Assembly (NCBI GenBank): GCA_030849075.1
Contig: JASAOO010003256.1
Span: 1-32,801 of the forward strand
Origin: Zelonia costaricensis
Lineage: Eukaryota > Euglenozoa > Kinetoplastea > Trypanosomatida > Trypanosomatidae
Direction: 5' to 3'
Length of the DNA stretch: 32,801 nt
Part shown: positions 1 through 7,624 of the stretch, one piece after another
Position numbering within the stretch: the stretch's first letter is position 1
How the letters are laid out: every line of letters begins with the position of its first letter
Translations under genes and position numbers: made by a program
Notes under the pieces: model-generated
Database searches by the model: none
Told to the model about the DNA's origin: nothing
The model's input: only the letters and a program-made list of their open reading frames with translations

Positions 1-397
1 TGTCAGGGTGTCCGGCATGGGGTGGCGGGCCGGGGTGGCGGGCGGCGAGCAGGGCCGGGGCCGGCGCGGCGGGGGGCGGCGGCTTGGGGGCCCGGCCCAG
101 GGCCGTGGCGCGGGGGGGGATAGGGGGCCCCCCGCCGGCCTGGGCGGGTCCGCTGAGGGGCAGGGAGGCCCCCGCGGGTGGCGGGGGGCGCCTGGTGCGC
201 GCGGCACCACCCGGGGGACCCGGAGGGGGGGCGGGGGGCGGTGGGGAAGGGGACTCGTGTTGACAGAGGCGGCGTGGTGGAAGGGGGGCTTTGCTGGGGT
301 TCGATTGCCGTGGCGGCGGCTTCATGCTTTCCGTGCGTCGCACGAGGGGTGTTGGCTGTTTTCGCGTTAGTTTAGTGGTGGGGGAAGTGGTGGCGCG
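1..397. other. Very G-rich non-coding stretch downstream of the P-loop gene
   Basis: Positions 1-260 are almost free of A and T and carry many G runs on the plus strand. Four or more G runs occur close together at 213-252, which fits the G-quadruplex pattern. The open frames here are biased shadows and no family is visible. From 261 to 397 composition returns to that of ordinary 3' untranslated DNA. Confidence 0.6.
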
Positions 398-2005
398 TCA
401 ACGCGTGCCGCGCAGGAGGTCCAAGACGAGCCCAGTGGCGAGGTCGAAGTTGACCGAGCCCTCGATCGAGTGTAGCGCTGGCGCCGTGCGGTTGTCGGTG
501 CCGGGCCGTTTCTCGGCCCACTCGGTGTGCAGCACGTCCGCGAGTCGCCCGGGTCCGTCCACGGCGCCGTCGTACGTTGCTCCAAGCAGCTGGTGCCCGT
601 GGAACATGTAGTCGCGGCCGCGCGCAAGCAGCTCGTCGAGGCCGCCCGCGTGGAGAGGAGCGGCCCGGACGGCAGTACGCACCGGTACTGGCGCGCGGCT
701 TCGCAGCTCCTCCCGCTCCCAGTCCAGCAGCACGACGCCAGCGAGCTGGTGCACGACCGCCGGCGCCCACTTTCCTCCCATTCTCGGCACCGCCACGCGG
801 GAGCACTGACTCATATCCCACAGCACCGCGTCAGAGTTTTGCAAGAACGCGCGCAACCCCGCTGGGGTGCGGAGGGGCGGCGGCAACTCGCCAGCAGCGG
901 CGGCGAGGGCCGGGTTAGGCCGCAGCGTGCCCAGAACCGCGCCGAGCCCCACCGTCACGTGGTGCGGCACGCCGCACGTGAAGACCGCCGGAGACGACGA
1001 CGACGGTGGCGGCGCGTCGGCGTCGGTGTGCATCATGCGCCGCACGGGGCTGCCGGCGGCAATGAAGGCGTGCTCGGCCGCTGTCAGCTGCACCCCCGCC
1101 GTGTCGGCCGCGAGGCAGTGGAGCGCGAGGGTCGTCTTCCCACTGCGCCGCGGCCCCACGACGAGCACGGCGCGGCCCGTTTCGCTGCACGACAATACGG
1201 CCGCGTTAAGCCAGGCGGCGCGGTAGTTGGTCAGCAGCGCAGCCCCAAGGGCGAGTTCGGCAACGCGCACATGATGCTGTGCGACGTCGCCCGCGTCGCT
1301 CGCCGAAGCTGCCCCAGCCGATGGGGGTGGCACCAGGGCGTCGGCGTCGCCGAAGAGGCCCCAGCAGTCCTGCAGCTCATTGACCGTGTAGAAGGGCGAG
1401 ACCGCGTACGGCGGCAGCTGCCGCCCCATCGCGAGCGCCGTGTGGCGTGCGTCGATGAGAGCCGCTGTCGTCACGCCCGTGTGCGCCGTCAGGCGCTGCG
1501 CTACGATGCCGTCGACAAGCGGTTGCTGAATCCAGCGAACAGGCGGGAGGTACGGCTCGCTGGCTGGCCTAGGCGCGCCCCCAACTTCGTAGGCGTGGGT
1601 CTCGCTGCGCAGGACCCCTTCCGTGTACTGTTGCGCCTCCAGCGCGATGTGCGGCGGGTAGCCCAGCGGCTGCGCCGGCGGGCCGACGTGGACGCTCACA
1701 CGTGCCGTGGCGAGAAGCGGCCCCTCTGCTGGGGTTCCTGCGGTGGACAAGAACGGGTCAAACTCGTGTTGCCACCACTCGAGAACAGCCGGGCTGTTCG
1801 TTGCGAGCTGCAGCTCCATGGCGGGCACCGTGACCGTCGACGAGGCCGGCGCCGTGGGTGTGGCGACGGTGCGTGCGTGCACAGGAAGCCGCACCGTCGC
1901 GTGGTGTGGCGTGGGCATGTGCTGATCACACAGAACGCCGAAGTTGAGGCGTCGCCATTGCTGAAAAGCGCGTGTCGCAAGGCGCGTGTGGCCCTTGCCG
2001 CGCAT
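398..2005 (-). CDS. P-loop protein with HprK-like layout, probably mitochondrial
   Basis: A 535-residue protein of no family I can name with certainty. A Walker A motif, GPRRSGKTT, lies at residues 284-292, preceded by a hydrophobic strand (AVLVV). After it come a TAAEHAFI segment and, further on, GVPHHVTVGLG. This order (P-loop, 'SDD'-like segment, basic or polar strand) resembles the HPr-kinase-like P-loop fold, which I infer only from topology. The N-terminus MRGKGHTRLATRAFQQWRRL is basic and lacks acidic residues, like a mitochondrial presequence. The open frame continues upstream to 2272, but that codon is GTG and the extra sequence contains His-Thr repeats typical of leader DNA. ATG 2005 lies 42 nt downstream of a good splice acceptor at 2047-2048. 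ATG 1918 is an alternative start. It is the last gene of the polycistron within this window. Confidence 0.8.
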   Translation of the reverse strand: MRGKGHTRLATRAFQQWRRLNFGVLCDQHMPTPHHATVRLPVHARTVATPTAPASSTVTVPAMELQLATNSPAVLEWWQHEFDPFLSTAGTPAEGPLLATARVSVHVGPPAQPLGYPPHIALEAQQYTEGVLRSETHAYEVGGAPRPASEPYLPPVRWIQQPLVDGIVAQRLTAHTGVTTAALIDARHTALAMGRQLPPYAVSPFYTVNELQDCWGLFGDADALVPPPSAGAASASDAGDVAQHHVRVAELALGAALLTNYRAAWLNAAVLSCSETGRAVLVVGPRRSGKTTLALHCLAADTAGVQLTAAEHAFIAAGSPVRRMMHTDADAPPPSSSSPAVFTCGVPHHVTVGLGAVLGTLRPNPALAAAAGELPPPLRTPAGLRAFLQNSDAVLWDMSQCSRVAVPRMGGKWAPAVVHQLAGVVLLDWEREELRSRAPVPVRTAVRAAPLHAGGLDELLARGRDYMFHGHQLLGATYDGAVDGPGRLADVLHTEWAEKRPGTDNRTAPALHSIEGSVNFDLATGLVLDLLRGTR

Positions 2006-2960
2006 GAGAGTGCAGGAGGGACGTGTATGCGTGTGTGTCGGGCGACCTGTGGTGCACAGACGATCGTGGTGATAAGAGAGGGAGGGTGATGAGGTGGTAC
2101 GGCGCACATGCGCAGACGCCGAGGAGGTTGACCCCCGACAGCGTGAGAGAGAGACAACGACGTCGGACCTGCTGCTGTGGCCGCATTGTTGTGGTGATGC
2201 CGAGGGGATGGTCTGCGGTGGTGGGGAGGGAGTCCACGAGCTTGTCTTGTTTGCTTTCGAGGCAACTCGCACATCAAGCGCTGGACTTCTCCCAAGGGGC
2301 AGCGGGCCTTGTCCACCTACGGCACTGTGTGACGGCTACGTCTACTCCGCCCCCCTCCTCACACGCATAGAAAGTAGCGTTGCCGTTGCTGCAGCATCCC
2401 CTTCTTCTCGCTCGTGTGTGTCCTCTGTGTGTATCGTTAGTCATCCGCGTCCTTGGCAAAGACAATGCGGTGTAGAGCAACAGCAACGAGCAAGCACGCG
2501 AATTGCACGGCGGGAGCGCTGAGGCGTGCGGTCACCGCGGTGCCGCAGCCTCGAGGAGCGGTGTTACAAGGGAGAAGACAACTCAGCACAACTGTGGTTT
2601 AAATTGGTGGTTCGGACGAACTGTCGTGTCGCCTCCTTTTCGTCGCGCTCCTTCCACACTTCCCCACACAGAGACCTGCACTCCGCTACGCCAACACAAA
2701 CACGTAGGGGGAGAGCAAGTGTGAGAGACGCACACGCTCATGCCGATGCGTATGCGATGCAGGCGGAGGGGCGGGTGGCAGGGAGACCACCGCGACCGCC
2801 GCGAAGTCCTTTATACACACACACACACGAGGAGAAAAAAAACAGATGGGGGACACTCCGCAACGGGATGGGGGAGGTGCAAGGGGGAGGACGCCTCTGA
2901 GCACGGCCCACAGACACAGAAACAGACACACACACACACACGCACCCTGGGGCGGCGTCA
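2006..2960. other. Intergenic region between CRT-like copy 1 and the P-loop gene
   Basis: Contains the 3' untranslated region of the CRT-like gene with CA repeats at 2815-2829 and 2928-2942, and pyrimidine tracts of the coding strand (2049-2100) that lead to the acceptor at 2047-2048. No further gene is seen. Confidence 0.6.
2047..2048 (-). promoter_or_regulatory. Candidate trans-splicing acceptor for the P-loop gene
   Basis: Read on the minus strand, the pyrimidine-rich tract CACCCTCCCTCTCTTATCACC (about 2070-2090) is followed by the first CAG at 2047-2048. This would give a 5' leader of about 41 nt before ATG 2005. It excludes the non-ATG upstream start from the mature message. Confidence 0.5.
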
Positions 2961-5570
2961 TCACCCTTCGATGGTGACGGGGTGCGGCGTCTCGTGCGAC
3001 GACGGGCGCACGCGCAGCTCTCGCATCTTGAGCTCGTACTCGGCGTGGACCTTCTCGTCGTCCGTCATCTCCTCCCACATAACGTACAGCAGCGCGGCAA
3101 CGCTGAGAAAGGCGATGGCAATGACGCTGTAGTACCACGGCGAGTCACCGTCAACCTGAACGTTCCAACTCGGCACAATCACCAGCATGAGCGCCGTCAC
3201 CGGGGACGACAGCTGGCTGACGATGGAGCAGAGCGCCGCGCTGTAGTGGTTCAGGTAGGCACACCCGACGTACGTGAAGACGAAGCCGAGTGTGTACAGA
3301 AAGCAGTACAGGAAGTTCTCGCGAATCGTGAAGACGCAGCGGATGCCCTCCACGAAGTTGCCCCACGTCGCCGAAACGGTCGTGCTGTTGCCCCACCGCG
3401 GGAGCGCGTCGGCTGGCAGCAGGCTGAGGGTGAAGCACATCTGAATCGTCGTCTCGCCCGCCAGCATGACGAGCTTTACAATGGTGTCCTCGCCCTGGTT
3501 GTAGCGCACGGTGAACATCGTCTGCGTCGGCAGCGGCGGGGCGGCGGCCGCCGTCGGGCTCAGATCGCCGTCGTCGTCGTCGTCGAAGTGGTCGCGACCT
3601 TCCACGTCACCCTCGTTGCCGCGTCCGACCACGTCGCCGGCGAGACTCGCAACAGGCTCGTCCGGCGTGACACCGGCGCTGGCGGCATCACGAGCGGCCG
3701 CGACGGTGTGGTGTGGCATCGCATCGGTGTCGCACGGCGCGTCGTCGGTGTCCACCTCCTCCGCGTTGTCGCTCTGCCCGTCCGCGGTGGTCACAGGGCC
3801 GTGCGACTCCAGTCCCACGGCCCGCTTCGGCTTGCCCCAGCGGCAGCGGCTGCCGCACCCCGCCCCTACCCCCTCGCCCTCCTCCGAGTCCTCCTCGAGG
3901 CCGCCCATCGGCGCGGCGGCGGCGGCATCGCGTCCGTGGCGGCAGTGCAGACCGTGCCCTACTTTCTTCACGAGGGGCGGCTCCTCCGCTGTCGTGCCCA
4001 TCACATCGCCGTTCACGACGTCGTCCTCCATCCGCATGAACGCGTTCGGCGTGGCCGTCGTCGTCGTCCCCGGCGTGTGCTCCACCGCGGCGACCGCGCG
4101 GGCCGCCTCGTCGGCCTCCTCCGTCGCGAGCCGCACGCGCAGCCACGGCACGAACTTGGGGTCACGCGTGTAGACGATCATGTAGAGCGACTGCAGCACG
4201 TTCATCAAGACGCGGAAGGGCATGGAGAGGAAGAAGATGAGGATCCACCAGTTGCCCTCACCCACGTTGTGGTCCTTGATCATGCCGTACAGGGAGGCCG
4301 CGAGGATGCCGCAGATGGTCAGCACGAAGACGGCGACGATGTACGGGTTCGCGTAGCGGCGCGTGTCACGCAGAAGCCACTTGCAGAGGAAGACAGCGAA
4401 GAGCGGGCACAGGTTTGTGAAGAGGGCTTGCAACACCTCGGAGGTGTAGGACGCCGCGTAGGTCGCCAGCCAGCTGTTGAATGCGTCACAGAAGCCGACG
4501 CCGGTGAGGATGGCCCAGCCATGCGCGTGCCGCGCGAAGCGCAGCGAGGGGCGCCGAATCACCGTGTAGGCGCCAAGGAGAAGCACGAAAAGGATGGCAA
4601 AGAAAATTCCAGGCACGGCAAAGGCGGTGTAGTTGCCCGGCGTGCCGTCCGCTGGGAACGAGATGAGCCAGAAGTTCAGCATCACGATCTGCATGAAGTT
4701 GCCCACCATGACCAGCGCAACAAGAAGAACCACCCACAGAATCTGCTTCACCGTCATGTGCCGCACCCGGTCGCGGAACGCGATGAGCGAGGGCAGCAGG
4801 ACCGTCGCGAGCATGCGCGGGGCCGCACACAGCAGACGCACCAGCGGGTGTTCACCGGCGACGCCGTCGACTGTCATGCCCTGCGACGGATCTGCCGCCG
4901 GCCGTGCGGCTGACGCGCCGCGCGGTGGATAGCCGTCCGCCGACGCGAAGAAGAGATCGTCCACCGAGGCGTTCGCTGGTGCCGCTGCCGCTGCTGCTGC
5001 AGTCGCACCGTACGTCAGATTTGCCGGCGGCGGTGTTGCCGAGCGTGCGACGCAGACGGACGCGTTCGTGAGCGGCACCGCCTCGCTGGTGCTGCGGCGG
5101 TCGCCCTCGCCCTCGTCGTGCGACCGCTGCAGCACGAGGTGGTTTTGGTGCGGGGAGTTGTGGGCACCGTGAGCCGTGGCGACCGCGGCTGCTGCGGAGA
5201 GGTCCTCTTCACCGGGGGTGTTGGCGTGACGCCGGTCCTCTGTGGCGGAGAGGCTGTGGAGACTCACCGGGCTACACGCGCGCGACCCAGCGGTGATCGG
5301 GAACGCTGCTGCGGAGTGCGGCGATACGACGGCGCCGTTGGACGGCACCGTGGCGAACTGCATCGCAGCCCGTCCACCGCTCGTCACGCTGCTGCCTCCG
5401 CTCGCATTGCCACCAGCAGCAGCGGCGGCGGCCGCGGCGGTGGCTGAGTAGCACGACGACACGAGCGACTGCGCCGCCTGGGTGAAGGACCCGCTTGCGA
5501 CTGCTGCAGGCGCGAAATCGTCCGAGGCGGTGTTCAGCACATCCACGTGCGGCGTGTGAATGGGGGACAT
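2961..5570 (-). CDS. Chloroquine resistance transporter (CRT)-like membrane protein, copy 1
   Basis: An 869-residue member of the CRT branch of the drug/metabolite transporter superfamily. CRT proteins export peptides, amino acids or other cationic solutes from acidic organelles. About ten membrane segments are visible: roughly residues 275-305, 319-339, 351-373, 377-399, 408-430, 440-467, 697-720, 753-774, 777-801 and 812-833. The loop after segment 7 has the family pattern LPxxxLP ... GxxCxF ... C, and segment 9 reads CSIVSQLSSP, close to the CRT 'SCIQGPA' region. Two additions are unusual: a low-complexity Ala/Ser-rich N-terminus of about 270 residues, and an acidic disordered insert of about 215 residues between segments 6 and 7. 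The open frame extends to a GTG at 5663, but that codon lies upstream of the likely splice acceptor (5649-5650), so ATG 5570 is chosen. It follows its paralogue (7625-10474) head-to-tail. Confidence 0.88.
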   Translation of the reverse strand: MSPIHTPHVDVLNTASDDFAPAAVASGSFTQAAQSLVSSCYSATAAAAAAAAGGNASGGSSVTSGGRAAMQFATVPSNGAVVSPHSAAAFPITAGSRACSPVSLHSLSATEDRRHANTPGEEDLSAAAAVATAHGAHNSPHQNHLVLQRSHDEGEGDRRSTSEAVPLTNASVCVARSATPPPANLTYGATAAAAAAAPANASVDDLFFASADGYPPRGASAARPAADPSQGMTVDGVAGEHPLVRLLCAAPRMLATVLLPSLIAFRDRVRHMTVKQILWVVLLVALVMVGNFMQIVMLNFWLISFPADGTPGNYTAFAVPGIFFAILFVLLLGAYTVIRRPSLRFARHAHGWAILTGVGFCDAFNSWLATYAASYTSEVLQALFTNLCPLFAVFLCKWLLRDTRRYANPYIVAVFVLTICGILAASLYGMIKDHNVGEGNWWILIFFLSMPFRVLMNVLQSLYMIVYTRDPKFVPWLRVRLATEEADEAARAVAAVEHTPGTTTTATPNAFMRMEDDVVNGDVMGTTAEEPPLVKKVGHGLHCRHGRDAAAAAPMGGLEEDSEEGEGVGAGCGSRCRWGKPKRAVGLESHGPVTTADGQSDNAEEVDTDDAPCDTDAMPHHTVAAARDAASAGVTPDEPVASLAGDVVGRGNEGDVEGRDHFDDDDDGDLSPTAAAAPPLPTQTMFTVRYNQGEDTIVKLVMLAGETTIQMCFTLSLLPADALPRWGNSTTVSATWGNFVEGIRCVFTIRENFLYCFLYTLGFVFTYVGCAYLNHYSAALCSIVSQLSSPVTALMLVIVPSWNVQVDGDSPWYYSVIAIAFLSVAALLYVMWEEMTDDEKVHAEYELKMRELRVRPSSHETPHPVTIEG

Positions 5571-5648
5571 GGTCGAGATCCGCGAGTGCGGAGAGACGAC
5601 GTGGAGAGCGATGGTGGTACACGGCTGTGAGCCGCGTGCAGACCGCCG

Positions 5649-5650
5649 CT
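5649..5650 (-). promoter_or_regulatory. Candidate trans-splicing acceptor for CRT-like copy 1
   Basis: On the minus strand the tract CTCCTCTTCTCTCTCTCTCA (about 5674-5693) is followed by its first AG at 5649-5650. The leader to ATG 5570 would be about 78 nt. No in-frame ATG lies between. Confidence 0.55.
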
Positions 5651-5773
5651 GCGTCCCCGACACGAACCGATGGGTGAGAGAGAGAGAAGAGGAGCGACGG
5701 GATAGTGGGACGCAGCGGTGAGCTCGAATGGCGCCGCCTGAGAGGTGCTAGAGAAAGCAAGGTCGCAGTAGAT

Positions 5774-5780
5774 CACACAC

Positions 5781-5811
<31 letters not shown>
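5774..5811. repeat. CA microsatellite
   Basis: Near-perfect (CA)n run with one G interruption, about 200 bp upstream of the start of CRT-like copy 1. Confidence 0.95.
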
Positions 5812-7526
5812 GACGGGCACCACGACCGCACGCTGAGAACCGATGAAGCCGAGACGAGGAACAACGACGCTCAGCGAGTGCGACCGACAGAAGGGAGCAG
5901 GCCGGGCAGGAGAGGAGCAAGAAGAAAGGGAGAAAGCAAAAAAAGAAAGGCAACGCAAGCAAGCACCGATGCGCGCACACAGAGCGCACACCAGACTCGT
6001 CTAACACCACGCTGTTGCGGACGACAACTCTCACCGCAGGGAGGTCGGGGGGGGGCGAGGCGGGGAGAAGAGGTGGGCCTGAAGGGAGTGGGAGAGGAAG
6101 AAGCAAGAAGCCCGCGGCGGCACAGCACGACGCGAAGCGAAAGCGAGCCCTCGGCAGCACAACGCAGGAGCACTGCGAGTCCGCGCGAAAAGCAAGGTGG
6201 AGCACGGGAGAGCGAGAAGACACAGTGAAACGGTTAGCGGCCAAGACGGGCGAGTATCGTCGCTGCACGCGGGATGAGCCACGGGTGCCACACACGTGGG
6301 GACAGGGGCACTAGCCAACGGGGTGGGGAGAAGGAGTGGGGTGGGGGCGGGCGGGAGCGGTGGGTGAGGCCGAGGCCGACGAAGAGCTCCGGCGGGCGTA
6401 AGCGGCGCAGCAGCAGCAGACCACCAAAAAAGCAATGGGACAAGGGAATCGGCCGCAGGGACAGGATCTCGATGCACGCACGTCAAGCGCGCTGGAGTCG
6501 ACGCAACCGGGCCTTCTTCACGCGTGACGGCGTTTGGAGACGGTGGCGAGTGCGGGCGGTGGTGGTGTTGAGTGTGTGTCGATGGTGCGGAAGCGTGTCG
6601 CGGCGTCTGAGCTACGTCGCGGTCACTACGGTGTGTAAGCAGGTCTTCACACAGACAGAGAATATGTGCGTATGTGTGGAGTGGGTGGAAGAGACACTGG
6701 AAGTGCTTCACTCTCTCTTACTCGGACTCTGTGAGAGGAGCCGTGCGATGACAAGGGCGGGAGAGGAAAGGTACACCAAAGTGCGCAGACACACACACAC
6801 ACACACCTACGTACTGACATACATCCATGCCATCCATCGCACCGAACGCCTCGTCTCCAGAGGAGGGAGGGAGGGGGGGGGGGAGGAGCGACTGCGAGCG
6901 AGGAGCGGTCTTTTCGAAATCGCCTCTCGAGAGCGGAGACCGCATTCACGCTTCTGCTGTCTTGCGGCGCGCATCGAGCAGCACGGTGATAGCGGCACTC
7001 ATCTTCTGCCCTTCCCCCCCATCAGGTGTTCTGCCCCTGTGAAGGTAGCACGTATTCCACTCATAAATCGATCGCGCCACCCATCCCCCCCCCCGCGCGG
7101 ACTACATCGGTCTTGGAGCTCGCCTGAGTGCGTACTTCATCGCGGCACCCAAGCCGTCGTTCGCATTTTGGCGACACGATCGCTTCTTTCTTCTCTTCAT
7201 ATTTGGCGCCTGCTGTCGGATGGCGGTTCCACCACCCGACAGCGAGTATCGGCCTCGCAGGGATACGCACCGACGCACCTTCACACACGCAACCACAAAC
7301 ACAAACACACACATACATACTTGCGCACGTACACACACACACACACACACAGATTCGCATACGCCGCCGGCGCCGCGTCAACCACCGTTGTCATCACAGT
7401 GACTGCCCGTTGGACATGAGGCTCACTCGCACAACACGACACAGAAAAAAGAAAGAAAGAGAAGACAAAGGTCGATTGCATAATACACTCGTGTATGCAT
7501 GTGTGATTGTGTGTTGAGTTGAACCT

Positions 7527-7580
7527 ACACACACACAAACACACACGCACACACACACGCACACACACGCACACACACAA
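7527..7580. repeat. Interrupted CA microsatellite
   Basis: CA repeat with regular G and A interruptions, 45 bp downstream of the stop codon of CRT-like copy 2 and so within its 3' untranslated region. Confidence 0.95.
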
Positions 7581-7624
7581 AGTAAAGGCCAACTCAGTCG
7601 GGCAAGAGTGAGGCCATCTTGACT

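Larger units (their letters stand above)
5571..7624. other. Long intergenic region between the two CRT-like genes
   Basis: About 2 kb with no credible gene. It holds microsatellites at 5774-5811, 6788-6807, 7330-7352 and 7527-7580, a poly-G run near 6876, a poly-C run near 7086, and purine-rich plus-strand stretches (5890-5960, 6040-6110) that are pyrimidine tracts on the coding strand. The polyadenylation site of copy 2 and the acceptor of copy 1 should lie here. Confidence 0.6.

Noticed and set aside
8..370. Gly/Arg-rich plus-strand frame at the left edge
   Set aside because: Product of the G-rich block; amino acid content reflects base composition only.
527..2089. 520-residue open frame on the plus strand
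   Set aside because: It lies opposite the P-loop gene, is very rich in Arg and shows no motif. Such antisense frames follow from the GC-rich codon use of the real gene.
2982..4913. 643-residue open frame on the plus strand
   Set aside because: Mirror of CRT-like copy 1, His/Arg/Val-rich and without domains.
5571..5663. N-terminal extension of CRT-like copy 1
   Set aside because: Begins at GTG and lies partly upstream of the likely splice acceptor at 5649-5650.
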